DNA of 64,000 bases, taken from positions 8,860,835-8,924,834 of the forward strand of contig CM047427.1 of the NCBI GenBank assembly GCA_026168455.1. The letters run 5' to 3'. This document shows positions 12,250 to 25,720 of this stretch, piece after piece. Every line of letters begins with the position of its first letter. Position 1 is the stretch's first letter. Position numbers and translations under genes: made by a program. Source of the DNA: Theocolax elegans. Its lineage: Eukaryota > Arthropoda > Insecta > Hymenoptera > Cerocephalidae. The notes under the pieces are model-generated. The model ran no database searches, had not been told where the DNA came from, and was given only the letters and a program-made list of their open reading frames with translations.

Positions 12250-15125
12250 TTAATTGTTAAATGTACACAGAGAAATTGAATAGATAAAAGGTTATAATTT
12301 TTGGTCAAAAGCAAAATCGAGAATGCCCATGAAAATCTTGGATATATAGATATACTCTGAATACTAAAAATGAAACTTTGATGGTTAATTGTAGTTTTAC
12401 CCACATTTTATTTGTTTGAAAATAAAATGTCATGATTAAAATTTAAGAATGAGCCAAAATTTTTGCACTGCTCAACATTTCCATACCTATGAGCATTTTC
12501 CGAATGCAACAAGTGATAATCAGATTGAAATTTCTATTGTACGTTTTTATTGTAAAATCTAACCAGTCTTTTGTATCGTTACACATAAAATAAATTTTAA
12601 GTAACTATATTAATACATTTTTAATGGTAAAGTCTATAAATGTATAGTCGAGATTATAATAAAATATAATAATAAATTGCGTTAGTTATTATACATTTAA
12701 TACCAGTTCATTAATACATGTTTTAATTTGTTGAACAAAATATCGTTGCTAAGATATTAGGTAGTATACGATTAACAACGTGCACGGAACAATGAAATTG
12801 ATTCGCAAACTCCCAATTAATGTAGAAAAAAAAGTTATATTCGTCTTTCCAGCATGAAGCGAGTGTAGTGACGTTAGCTTCGAAGGAAAAAAAATGAGGG
12901 AAATAATCGTCTCGGGGGAATAAGAAAATATGGTGAAAACCGTCGTAGGGAGAAACGTGAAAGAAAGAGAGCAAGTCGAACTCGAGACGGATTAGTTTGA
13001 CTGAAAGGGACGGTCTGGGGATGCTGACCGACCTAGAGCTAATCGATATAGCTACAGGTGTCTGAAAGAATGTTTCCGACCTTTTCGCGTTTCGATCACC
13101 CATGACAACAGAAGGAAATAGTGAAATATTGCTAAAATTATTTAATACATGATATAAGTACACGTATTTTTATATATTTGACAATGTACATTATAATAAA
13201 TACGAATATTTCGATTTATTTCAGACAAGTATAGTAATGTATAGTATTTCGACGACGCGTTTTGATATGCTCAACAGGCTTGTATTGATTTTTATATACA
13301 TGCATGCACTAATAATTTTTAATACTTCAAATAATTCAAAATACGTTGTGTAAGTAGTATAAGTCAATTACGATCAGACCAATTCTCAATTTCAAAAATA
13401 ATTACAAAAATACTGTTTATATGCAATAAACTGTCACAAGTAATTTCTATTGTATTGTGATTTTTATATTCGCGAATGTATTAATCTACTTCCCAATGAT
13501 GTTCCCAATACTCACAGCTACATTTCCATTAGGTCCTCTCAATAATTTGTTTTTTCTTTCGATGACTAAAAGTCAACCAATATATAAATTATTTACATTT
13601 TTCTTATTTTAATTAGTTTATGCATAGATCTTCTTACTTTGTACTTACAATTATTTTAATAATAACAATTTTTTTGTTAATAATGTTATCTTTTACATTT
13701 ATTATTTCATATATTGATTATCCGCCATCTGGGCAAACACGACGTTACTGTAAATGTAATTTTTACAATGTGAAAATTGTATTTAAAAATCACGTAACTT
13801 TCACTTTTTCTACAATTTGTAATTATACTATGCTCTCCTGTCAGAAAATATTGAATTATATCCATATGTTATTCTTTATAAATTGCAGTATTTAATAAAT
13901 TTTTAAAAGCACATGTATTTACCTAAAACACACACACACACACACTTCCAGATGTCTCATTTAAGCAATCATAAACAATTACTTCGAAAAATTTCGAAGA
14001 AAAAAAAAGAAATGTTTCTTTCAACGAAATTATTTGCGTTATATAATTAAAATATTATTAAATACAAATAAACGTTATAACAATTAATTCAATAAATTTA
14101 ACGAGAAATTCCTATTTAATTCGGATTCCTCTGTATACCCACGTGCAGATCATCTATCTTAAACGAAGTATTTACGTGAATCCGTAATGTGCAACAAAAA
14201 AAAGTAAAAAGCCCCATTCGTACAGGACACCTAAAATTCACTATGCAACACACGAACACGAAATGCAAACCACCAAGTCTCGCCTTGGTATAGCACAGAA
14301 AATGCCGATCGCGTGACGGTTTCCAGTTTTACCTGTGTGTATACAACAAGACGTTAATTCACTTTCAAATCGACGTGAAAATTTATATCGTTGTAAGTTT
14401 AAAGTATCCAGACGTGTATGTGTCACTATCTACCATTGAAAAGAAATAATTACAAAGTTTTTAAAAGAAAAAAAAATATATATATATAGGGTATGGTGAC
14501 AGTTAACATTGTAAATATTATACCTGTTCTTATTAATAACACTTATGATTGACCAAACGGTGACAAATGTTTAATTTTGTTTAAATTAAAATGATACACA
14601 TAATACCGAGTGGATTAAACGGAACGGTCGGTTTAAATTAAATGTTTAATAATGATTAAGATTGTTTCCGCGTTGGTAATTTATGTTATCGTTTAAACTA
14701 AATGACCAAATTTAAATTGAAAAATGATTCAATTAATCCGAATTAAAAAGGAAAAAAAAACCGGCGTTTAATGCCCATTACGCTTGAAATTGATAATGAC
14801 ATTTGACGTGTAACGAATTCACCGAGAAAGAGAAAAAGGTATCTGTACTTATAAAAAAGAAACTTGTAAAACCTCTAATACATAAAATAAAACTAAATTG
14901 CACGTTCGAAGAAGAAAAAAAACCAGTTTTACACGTAATATAACTTTATATACATATATATACGCAAAGTAAATCACAACCTATAAAACAAAAACTTGGG
15001 AAAAATAACGGTGTGTATATCTAACTCTACGTATATCGAGGATTTAACTTTTGGAAAATAAAAAAAAATTGTGTATATAGTTCTTATCTAAAAGTCCTAA
15101 AAATTCGAGAGGAATAATTTGGCGA
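12250..15125. other. No supported gene
   Basis: AT-rich, with a mixed-composition pocket at about 12840-13100. A 146-codon open frame on the minus strand covers that pocket but has no recognisable domain, and its ends run into AT-rich sequence; I treat it as chance. A CA run lies at about 13928-13945 and TA-rich runs near 14475-14487. Confidence 0.4.
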
Positions 15126-15129
15126 TAAA

Positions 15130-15440
15130 TAAAAACAAGTTGAACCAATCGGTCTGGCAGCCCAGCACCCCTCTCCCACAAATCCCGAGAGAACGCGTGT
15201 TCAATTTCAAAGAGCAGTGTAGCGATCGCAACCCTCATGTTATAACGCGAAGCTAGAAGAAAGGGAAACGGAGAGAAAGAGGGAGAAAAAACGCGTGTAC
15301 GCGTCAAAAGGAGGGAAGGAAGTCTCGACGTCGCGGCCTACATGCGCGTGAAACTGGGTCAGCCGGTGACCCTGTCACGGTGACCCACGAGTAGCGCGCG
15401 CGCGAAGCTCGTTTCGCTTTCAGTCGCGGCAATTTCAAAG
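15130..15440. promoter_or_regulatory. CpG-rich island with clustered TGACCC half-sites
   Basis: A sharply GC-richer island in AT-rich DNA. It holds GGGTCA at 15356-15361 and TGACCC at 15367-15372, forming an inverted pair separated by five bases, and another TGACCC at 15381-15386. The same block contains two overlapping smaller palindromes, GTGAC-CCT-GTCAC and GTCAC-G-GTGAC. A CG-alternating run follows at about 15393-15403. GGGTCA/TGACCC is the core half-site bound by nuclear receptors, so a regulatory element is a reasonable inference. No linked gene is visible. Confidence 0.35.
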
Positions 15441-17990
15441 GATGCTTGAGAAACTCACGGAGTGATCGTACATTTGCATATTTTCCAGGATTATCCGACC
15501 TATAGAATTCGATAGTTTCTTATATTCGTGAAATTTTATATTGAATCTATACATATATACTTCCATTATTATTTATCATTTTTTTTATCAAACACATATG
15601 GAAAATGAAGAATGGAGAAAAATCTTTTTCGTCGACAATCGGTACGTGCAGACTATAGTAAAATTCATATCATATTTATTATTAAAATCGTGTATATATA
15701 TAGATGAATATTTGTTGATCACAGTGAAATTACTTTTTACACTGATGAAATATTTTATTAAAAACTACTATATCATCTAGTAATGGAGGCAAAGACTGTC
15801 AGAATCGATAAAATTTTTACATTGTACAGTTAAAATTACTATAGACATTGCTTATCGTAATAAGAATAAATATATCTGTATCATATTGCGTTACATAATT
15901 CAAACCATCTGTCCGACTAATTACTAAAAAAAATATACTACAACGTTATATCAGTATACCACTTAACAAAAGAATTCCTCGTCATCAAATCTGTAAAGGC
16001 CTATACATTTTCTCGAAACCGTTAAATTAATCCAGATAGGAAGTAACGATCCAAGTGAAGTATTAATAAAAAATGTACACCTGTTTGGAAGAACCGAGTG
16101 AGAAAAGTGGCAATTTAAACACGCATGAATCAAAAAGTGGCAAGGACACGCGTCCTCGAAAATGACTTTCCAAGACAATAGTATACATTCGTGTCACGCG
16201 ACAAAGAGAACCGGAGTGATTAAGCCTAATAAGTACATAGCGGGACCTCCTCGTCACATCGTCGTGGTGTCTCGTCATCGTGTGTCAAACAAAAGGGCCT
16301 CGCCTCTCTCGCGCGCACACTCGACAAAGAAGCACCACCAAGGTTAAACCCTTTAGAAATAAGCTTCCAGTTCCTTCTCTCGAAGCGCTTTCCGTTTAAC
16401 TTTAATCTGTGATACATAGTATTCGTATATATCTATCTTACTATTTATTAACCAACTGCAATCTGTCTAATGAAAGAATATCGTGCAATTTCTTTAATGA
16501 CAATTATTTCTTCTTCGCGTTGGAACGTTATTCTACAATCTTTGGAATTGGCATTCCTTTATTTTTGAAAATTTTGTTTTTATATTACTTTGTATGCTTA
16601 AAAAAATAGTAACAGTCAAATCTAATAATAATAGTAGTAGAAAATAATCTTTAATAAACGATCCAATTTTATATACCGGTCATAACTTATTTTAAAGGAT
16701 AAATATACATTTTGTCGAATTACAGTTCACTTTACACCTGAAGTAACATTAATAATTTTCGTTTATGTTATATATTGTCTGTATTACTAATTTAGTACTA
16801 GGAGTTGAGTATATCTTTTACAATAAACACTCGCTTCACTGATGAAACAATAGGAACGTAAGCTAAACGTACAATTTGTTTTTTCTATTTGAGTTTCTTG
16901 TAATTTTGCGAGTTTAACTCCTTTATCTCACAAGTTTATAAAATTAAACACATTTCATTATAAAACCTACATTAATCACGATAAACTAATGTCTAAATAT
17001 TTGCAACGTTCGTCTAAACTTTATATCATCCTATAAAATCCTAGTGAAATCTATTAAACCTCAACTAAAATATCAATATATATCCTGATGAAAAGTAAAA
17101 AGTGTCATTCGTAAATAAATAATTTACCCGAGTGAATATACAAACACCGATAGTAAAAAAGAGAAAAAGAAATCTTCCTCTGTGATTTATAAAAAAAAGG
17201 AACTACAGAAACTTATGATCCATTGACGGCGAGAGAATAAAAAGTTTCGGATAAAAAAGAAACGATTATTTCTTCTCGTCGTAATCGAGTGAGAATGCGC
17301 AAGTTACTACGAGTTACCGACACGCAACTGTTTTTTTCCATTCAGCCCCTTTCTGACTTCTTTATTTTACACGTATACATATATATATATACATATATAT
17401 ATACACAGCGTCTTTGTCACGTTTCTTCCCTCGTACGGTACATATATATATATTTACCACCCTTAAGGTATCCGCACGCACATATATACATATACACGCA
17501 GAACCGATAAATATTTGAGGAAAGTGGGGAAACTTTCAGGTCGTACAAATATTTGCCGCGCGTAAGGGAAATCGCAATTTTTTCTCGTTCAATCCTATTA
17601 TTGGACAGTGATCAGTGTGGACTTGGAAATATCGAGTAATTTATATATCGAGTACATACAACGCACGTGTACGTGTGCACCTATACATATGTATATATAT
17701 ATATATATACGAAGACTAGGAGCTAAATTTTATTTTCTAGTCACGAGATTACGGTAACAGATGATGTTGGTAAGCGCCAAAGTTCAATTTTAATAATTGA
17801 AACGTCCAATCCGGAATATTGATTGTGTGACTTTTTTTATAGCGTATATATTAAAGATTAAATTTTATGAATACTCGATGTAGGCACCTAAATTTCAAAC
17901 ACACCACGCGTACGATGATGTTCAATTTAGGCTTCCTTATAGGAATATGTCATTATTACATTTTGATAATAGATATATCGATGCGCAAGA
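15441..17990. other. No supported gene
   Basis: AT-rich with mixed pockets at about 16060-16390 and 17270-17620, the second interrupted by TA-rich microsatellites. A 61-codon open frame at 16162-16347 has moderately balanced codons but no recognisable family and no clear splice sites. Confidence 0.4.
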
Positions 17991-17991
17991 T

Positions 17992-18453
17992 AATTTATTT
18001 ATTTATATATTTATTTATTTATTTATTTAACCAGAAAAGAATTTACATAATAGAAACACATACATCATGCAAACCTCCCACAGAGATAAACGGAGTTATC
18101 TGTTGGTGGGACTGGTTACAAAAAGAAAACTTAAAACTAACTTAAATATTAAACTAATCTAATATACTTAAATAATAAATCTTTAACAATTATTCAAAGT
18201 AACCAAATAGTACACAACTGTAGCTAAAAGTAATTTGTGACGAATACAACAGAAAATAAAAACTTTTTTTTTAATATATATTATTTTTAATCCATTTTTT
18301 AATTTTTGATTTCTTATTTTTGGTGCTTAAGATTTTCATATCGTTAGGTAACATATTAAATATATTTATTGCTTTGATATAACTATTTTTACAACTAATT
18401 GTTCTTCTTGTACGAGGTAAAATTAAATTTTTTTTCCTCGTTATGCTATATTG
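17992..18453 (-). mobile_element. 5'-truncated non-LTR retrotransposon (LINE) 3' end
   Basis: On the minus strand, 18453-18271 encodes a tail of about 60 residues that includes the segments LPRTRRTISCKNSYIKAINI and FNMLPNDMKIL, followed by a Lys-rich end and a stop at 18271-18273. The pattern LPRTRR...S-Y-A-N-FN-LP-D-K is the usual extreme C-terminus of the reverse-transcriptase ORF in CR1/Jockey-like LINEs. An in-frame stop at 18454-18456 bounds the remnant upstream. About 240 bp of 3' UTR follow, then a tail of AAAT/TAAA repeats (TTTA on the plus strand, about 17993-18030). The element is therefore inserted in minus orientation and has lost its 5' part, reverse-transcriptase core and endonuclease. 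The clade is inferred from the tail only. Confidence 0.75.
18271..18453 (-). pseudogene. LINE ORF2 C-terminal remnant
   Basis: This is the only coding part left of the LINE at 17992-18453. It has 60 in-frame codons plus a stop. No catalytic motif of reverse transcriptase (YADD box) or endonuclease remains, so the fragment cannot be functional. The conserved tail residues are still readable despite strong AT drift, which suggests an insertion of intermediate age. Confidence 0.7.
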
Positions 18454-18479
18454 TTATAATTAAATATAACAATAATTAT

Positions 18480-20800
18480 TTTAAAGGAAGTTATAATAAT
18501 GATATATGTATGTATGTGTTATTTTAGTTTCATTGGGTTATATTATGACTGCGGTTCAAATTGACGTTAAATATTTTAATTAAAATTAACAATTTATTAG
18601 CGAATATCTAATATTTCATTGGTATAATTATATTGTTATTACTTTTGCGCTTCGTCAATTCGTCCCGATCAAAATAGAAATGAACAAAAGTTTGATAAAT
18701 AAGCTTTATAATATTATAATGACGTCTCTTTTATAATGATTTATACGTTCACCGTAAAATATCAAATGTTGATAGATCGTGTATCCTAATTCGTTAAAAC
18801 AATAAGAGAAAACATTAAAAGTTTAACAAAGGTTTTGAAAAAAACGTAGTACGTTAATTTGTATTTTTTGTAAAGTTCGCCGCAAGGAATATAAATTTCA
18901 CTTTCGTAAAAAGTAATTATACTATACATTTTCGAGAACAAAGAAAAAAATCGTTATCTCGGTAAAGAAAAATCGTCCGAAGAAATATTTTATCGAGAAT
19001 TTTACGACCGTGAATGATATACACTTAGAATCGTCAGCGTGAAATTAAATCATCAAAATGTTTATTTTTCCAGCTTGATTTCTAAAAGAAGGAAAAACAA
19101 AAAGATAAGTGCGTGTGTGTATGGGTGCAGTGCGCGCGCAAGTCGAGACTCATCGAAGCTAACCAAGCACGCAGTAAACTCCGGGCGAATAATTAAAAAC
19201 GTCCCGAAGCGAGAAAAAACGGCTTTTTAACAACGGCCACTTATTTTTCTCCTCTCCGAGGCTTCTTGATGTTTCTACTCCTTTTTCTAACTCGTTACCG
19301 CAAAAAACATCCCGTGCATACATTTTTTTTTAATTCTTTTCTATTAGACGTACATATATATATACATATATATATATATATACGTCTCTTATAATACAAT
19401 ATTTGTTAATCGTATTTTATCGAAGTGACGTTTGAACTAATTGGCACTTTGTATTGTCAGGTAAACTAAAACGATATATACGCATAAAGTTCGTTACCAA
19501 GTTTAAACTCTAAGATCCCATAAAAGTGTGTCACGTCGTATTCCGATCTATACATAGAACTGAAACGTAAAGAGGTTAATTTCGTCCAATTATTGGATCG
19601 AGAAGATGCAAAAAGAAAAAAAAATGGGAAAACAGATTCTAAACTATAGAAGTACATATACGACATCGATAATCACCCGATAAACGACTCCCGACACGCT
19701 ACACGGACATTTTCTTTCTCTCTCTCTCTTTTTTTCCTCTCACGAATGTGTATAGGTGTGCACACGAGTATGTATGTATGTATATGTATATACCTATGAC
19801 GCGAATGATGGACAGAAACGATAGTCCCAGCTGAAGCCGCGCCCTGATAAGTCCTTCACTCTCCTAACGCCTACACCGACACAATATATCAACGTGACAT
19901 CATACCTAAATTGTTCCATACTCCTATAATTTGCTTGTTTTCTTCTTAGTACCAAGACTCTACATTATTATTTATTTTTCTTACATATATGTATATACGT
20001 ATATAAAATTAAATTTTAACGTTTACGCGCGCTCGTACACTACCGTTCATTTGTTGTCAATAATAATTACGAGGGTAAATATATATATAATGACACCTGT
20101 TAAAATAATCGAAGGTCGATGATGTATGTACTCGATATATATACAATTCCGGTGTAACGAGTCGTTTATATATACGAAAATTTGTAAAAGTGTAGATATT
20201 TATATACTAATTAAATGTGCTTATTAGCCAGTTATTAATAAAATCGTATGTATATATGTACATTTGAACTTAATTTCACTTTGATTTCAAGGTTACATAG
20301 GTATATATTTTGTATTACGTATATATACGCGCTATATCGTATATACGAGTCGATTAATCATATTGATGCACGAGTCCTTCATTCGAATGTCGTGGTCAAA
20401 TATTTTTCGTTCAAAATGATGACAATTATTTTTTCCTGTCCCTCTCTCTATTTTCGACTCTATTTTTCCCTTCCGTCGTATCTTTTTTATATTAAATATA
20501 CACGTGCGGATGAACGAGGGTTACTATCGCGTAGTTCGATGCAAAGATTGATACAACTTGATTTTAATGCATATATTTAATGATTGTTGCGATCAATCGA
20601 TTTTTCAGGATGATTATAATATTTAATTTTTTTAATTTATACTCAAAAATCCCGTATTTCATTACGTCCTTTTTTTTAATTTATCAAACTTACTCGCAAG
20701 CTTTAAATAAAGTTTATAAATCTTTACGTAATATAGGTTGGATACAGTGAGTTACATTGTAATGAGTTGGATGAATCTTCTAATTTTTTAGATTAAAGTA
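18480..20800. other. No supported gene
   Basis: AT-rich with a mixed pocket at about 19080-19260. TA-rich microsatellites lie near 19352-19383. Short open frames only, none recognisable. Confidence 0.4.
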
Positions 20801-20806
20801 CTTTTA

Positions 20807-21669
20807 AGGTAAAGGTACCTATTGCGGAACATGCCCTATTGTGGAACATAGAGATAAATTATTATATTTTAACAAAACCTTGAACCTTTTATAAGTGAAA
20901 AAAATCAATCAAATTTCAAATAAGTTAAAAAATGTTGATTTATAAATATAAGCAGGGAAAAAATATTTAATCAAGAAAAAAAAATTATAAAAGGGTCAAA
21001 TGTTAGCTAATTTGGAAGGTTATGATAACAAGTAGTGCTGATTTCCAAAGCCTTGCTTTAAGGTATTTAAGCATATTTCATTATGCTTTACAAACATATA
21101 GTACGTATAGAAGCTATACTTTTATCTGATATACACTAAAATTCAAATTTCTATCCAATTCATTCATAAATTATACTGTTCCAAAATATGTACATCATTT
21201 TCTCATTTCCATAAGTATTGGAACAGCAAGAAAAAATGTTTCATAATTGGTACAGATTTCTATATTTTGACCGTTTCGTGGAACACTTTTAACATTAAGA
21301 TATTTTATATTTATTTATATTTTTTAATCGTTTTATTGCTAGTTTTTATTAACAAATAACTATTTTAATATTTTACATTATCTTTGAAGAGTCAACTATG
21401 TGTTGTAAATAAATTATTTAAGAAACAAGATTCTAACCTACAAAATTATTTTAAGTGTTCCAAATTACGTACAAATTCAGATTATCAGTTTTTTACCTCG
21501 TATTTAATAATAAGAGTCAAAATAAGCATAAAAAAATAGTATTAATAAGAAAAAATATTAATTTATCATATGCGAACAAAAGTTTATGGTATAACTCTTT
21601 ATTTTGCTTCAAAATAATTAAAACTTATATACCTAGTCAAAAAGTGTTCCGGCACTGGTACTTTTACCT
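20807..21669. mobile_element. Non-autonomous DNA transposon with about 26-bp TIRs and TA flanks
   Basis: The left terminus reads AGGTAAAGGTACCTATTGCG then GAACA. The right terminus, inverted, reads AGGTAAAAGTACCAGTGCCG then GAACA. Both ends are flanked directly by TA, the target duplication typical of the Tc1/mariner/pogo group. The 0.86 kb interior has no plausible transposase. It contains repeated GGAACA/TGTTCC motifs at about 20824, 20842, 21178, 21221, 21287, 21456 and 21647, in both orientations and concentrated towards the ends, as would suit transposase-binding sites. The superfamily rests on the TA flank alone. Confidence 0.7.
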
Positions 21670-24600
21670 TATACGTCTACAGTAGCGGACAACGGTTTAA
21701 TACAATTGTATTTTTTTAACTTTTCATTTGTACAGTATCTCTATATACATGTGCATATCGAAAATTTGTATATATAGATATACCCGACAATACTAAAATG
21801 TTGCAACTCTTTTGGTTGCTTATGGTTTTCCCTAAATTTCCCGCATCTTTCTTTTTTTCGAAAATCAAGTGTTATCATTGAAAACGTTTTAACATTTATA
21901 TTAACCCTCTCCTTTATACGTTTTAATTATATAATTATCTGGTTATCCGTAAATAATATATAATTATAATATACTATTGAAACTGGATGAACCCTACAAT
22001 ATTTCTCAAAAGTTACCACGCTTATACTTAATATCATTACTCACTTTATACATATATTTACAAACGATATTTCTTAAAATACACAATTCGTTAAAAACAG
22101 TCCGTGAATCGAAGACAAAAGCAAATCTGTCTCAAAATAATCATCTATCACTATAAATTCAAGATATAGGTACATATCGCTTAATCCTTCTCAACCCAAT
22201 TACACAGTATTAAATCATTAGACATCAAGATGTGTTGTTTTAGGAGCCGTGCGCTGTCCTGTTTGAACGTATTTATAACTATGTATATACATCGAATGCA
22301 ATTCGAACGGCTCAACGAATTTAATATCATTGACTGTATATATATGCGAATTTTATTAATCACCTAATTTATTTGCAGGAGTGTATGTACATAATATACA
22401 TAGTACCTATTTCATCTTTTTTTTTATACCACTTTTTTTAAAACGCATCTCCCGCCGTAAACCAATATTTTACCGTTAGAACTTTTGACAATACTATAAT
22501 AGAACTATACGTATTAAGTACGATTTTATCGAAGTTCAATACCGAGGTAATGGAAAAATACTATTACATTTAATGGAACTATACCATTACTTTACTACGC
22601 GATTCGTAATGATTATTTGTGAGAGTCAAGTGTTGCAAAAAAAAGAAGAAGAAGAAGAAGAAAACGTTCGCCGTTACTTCATTAAAATTATTTACAATTG
22701 TTTTTATATTTAATACGTTAAACTATAAACTATATATTTTATTTAACTTAATTTCCTACAGTATAATTGGTCATTTCTTCTTATATAAATAGTTTTTTTA
22801 AGATATGAAAGTGTATGAACGTTTAGAAATAAAAATCATCTCGTGTTCGATCGATAATTCTCAAATTAAAATAACACATATCTCACATATCAACTTTATG
22901 AAATCCTATATATAGAATCACCAAGAGAACTATATACGTGTACTTGAATTAAATTTAATAACTTGTAATTTTATAAATGAATAAATCCAAACACACAGGA
23001 TAATATAATATAAAAAAAGAAACTAATACCGCGTGTATATATAAATTATTTTTATCATTTTATATTTAACGATATATATATTATACCATATATATACAAA
23101 TTTAATATTATAAAAATGATAAATAAAAAATAAATTTGATTTATATTCTTTCAGATTCATTTAGATAGAAGAAACGTGTATCACACACATGTGCACGTAT
23201 AAATATATGTGTGTATTTGCGTACGCGTGCACGTCTATATGTATATATATACGTCTGTTTTATACAATGAAAGAGAAACTGAGACGAAAAGCGTATATAT
23301 ACATATTCGCAGCGAGAGGGCGCGTGAATTTAGTTTAATTCAAAGGTGCTTTAATAGAGGCGAAGTTTCGCGTTAGAACCGAGTGAGAGTTTGAAATACA
23401 AGCGAAAAGAAGAGATAAAATGAAAACAAGGTTTTAAAAATAAGACTTGAGATATTTGAATTTTTTTTAAAAAAATCTAGTAAAATACAAATATTTGATG
23501 GTGAAATACAACGTTGTAAAATATGTTTCATTATTTGTGTATATACCCTTAGATGTACGAAAAACCGGAGGAAGGTTAAAAAGTATTACTTTGTTTCTTT
23601 ATTTATATCGCGATAAGTAAACTAATTTTAACATTTTACGTACATACCTGTTTTATATCCTTTAAAATGGAGACGAATTTCGTTACATTTTTTCTTTAAA
23701 TTAAACCCTTATACTTCTCGCACTTTCTCCAAAATTGTTATTAATTTAGGAATGTTGAGAGTAAGAAAAAGGAAAAATTGAATGTTATCTCTAATTGAGG
23801 ATCGAACGTGCAGTGTGCTGAAAAAGTGGCGATATACATTATGTACAACGTTGAATTACCGTCTCTCACGACGAAGACTCATGGGCGAGGCTTTTGTGAA
23901 AAATGCGATGACCGCAAGTTAAAAAAAAAAGCAAAGCGAGAACAGCAGCACTATGCGAATCTGTAAATCCAAAAACTTTACCACTTACGAAAACTAATAT
24001 TTATTTCATACGATACATACACGGTTACATGTATACCGAACGAAATTAAAAATTAAAGATTATATGGAATATGAAAATATGATTTTAATCGTATTAACAA
24101 AGTATTATATATTTAAACTTTCATTCGGAAGATTATTAAATGTAAAATACTGTGTATGTGCATTGCGGAAACTATTAATAAAGGGGAATAGAAACTAGGT
24201 TAACAAAGGTCTATTACAGTATAGGAATTACCTTAAAGTCTCTTATGGTTCGAATAAAAATTTGCCGGAGTCATTTTTCTTTTTCATTATTATATTCCTT
24301 AATACAATACTTTGGAAAATTAAATTTTTTTTATCGTGTAATACTTTTAACATTGTACCTACTACGTCGATCTATATACAATATTGTTTAACCAGTTTAT
24401 TTTGTACTAATAGGTTTCTAGACGCACGAATGATCTACACCTAATACAGAACGTATTTACCTAACGCGAAGTCGTAAAAACTAAAAAAATAAAAGATCGG
24501 GAGGAAACAAGGAAAAAAAAAGAAAGTAATTTAGACCTGTTTTACGAGGTGAGTTTCTCGACGTAGGGGTATTAGTAAAGGACAGAAAAGAACCCCGCAA

Positions 24601-25215
24601 GCTATCACTTAATAGTCATGAACAAAGAAAAAGAGAGAGAGAGAGAGAGAGAGAAAGGGACAACCGGAGATTAAAGATTAAAGATTTATTGGTAAGATAC
24701 AGACCGCCTACGACATTTAAGACTATTTTATCTCTCGTACATATCCCCGTAAATGCTTAACGCATTATTTACGATCGTTACATAGATTCGTTAAATAAAA
24801 AAAAGAGAGAGACGAAGCCAAATTCATGCGCAATCTCTTAGAGTTGGGGATATTTGCATAAAGCGAGGTAATTAAAAAATAAAAATAAAGTTTGTAAGAC
24901 ATTCGAACGTAATAATTCGAATTGCTTATAACGCGACCTAGTTTTCGTTAATCGTGAACGACGATATTTATATATATATATATATACACGCAGTTGCAAA
25001 ATAATAATTTATCTGTATATTATTCGGTGTAGTTGAATTAACTCGGATTACTTCGGATGTAAAGTTTCTCATTCTGGTTGACTGAATGTATCCAAATCAG
25101 GGATATCTCCAAAAAATAAAATATTTTTTTATTACGGTTATAATTTTTAGTTTTACAATATGAATTATTACAATTCGTTTTCGTTTTTCATAATAAAACA
25201 AAAATTATTTTTGTT
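21670..25215. other. No supported gene
   Basis: AT-rich. It holds an AAG trinucleotide run at about 22645-22662, a GA run at about 24631-24655 and TA-rich runs near 24969-24986. No open frame has a recognisable domain. Confidence 0.4.
22645..22662. repeat. (AAG)n microsatellite
   Basis: Trinucleotide run of about six units read directly, in an A-rich surrounding. Confidence 0.8.
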
Positions 25216-25218
25216 TGC

Positions 25219-25600
25219 TTAAGGACACATGGTACTAAAAATAAAAAATTAGTTTGAGAAAACTTGTATAAAAATTATATTGGATATTACAATAAGAAGA
25301 GTAAAAAATAAATAATTGCTTGTAAATTTTCATGTGAAAAAAATCAATAATTGCCAAGTTACGAGTATTGCGAGACTAAAAATGTATATTAAAGAATAAA
25401 TCCTATAAGTTATTAAAAAATAGTCATTTGAAATAAAATGAAAATTGAGCTAAAATGTGAATTGTAATAAAAAAAAGAAAATATTAAGATCCACACAAAT
25501 TTTCTTTGTGTAAAAGAATTTCCAAAAATATTGTTCAATGAAGTCGATATTTTAGTCATTTTTGGTAAAATTTGAGTACCCACTAGCCTTAAGTAATTAA
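25219..25600. mobile_element. TTAA-flanked MITE-like element
   Basis: The left end CTTAAGGACACATGGTACT and the inverted right end CTTAAGGCTAGTGGGTACT are imperfect terminal inverted repeats, again placed at TTAA. The interior is AT-rich and non-coding. The design and length resemble the element at 11857-12249, but the terminal sequences differ after TTAAGG, so it may be a separate family. Confidence 0.5.
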
Positions 25601-25632
25601 AATCGAAATCAAAAGTGATTTTCGCTTTTTTT

Positions 25633-25720
25633 CGTTATATTAATAATAAAATTAAAACAACGTTTAATTTTCTTTTCGTTATATTAATAACAAAATTGAA
25701 ACAACGTTTTGTTTTCTTCG
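25633..25720. repeat. 44-bp direct tandem duplication (2 copies)
   Basis: Two adjacent copies beginning CGTTATATTAATAA and ending in a TTTTCTT-like tract. They share ACAACGTTT and differ at a few positions. Confidence 0.8.

Noticed and set aside
12723..13163. 146-codon minus-strand open frame
   Set aside because: Phe/Ser/Ile-rich, no recognisable domain, ends in AT-rich DNA and no splice context; best explained by chance.
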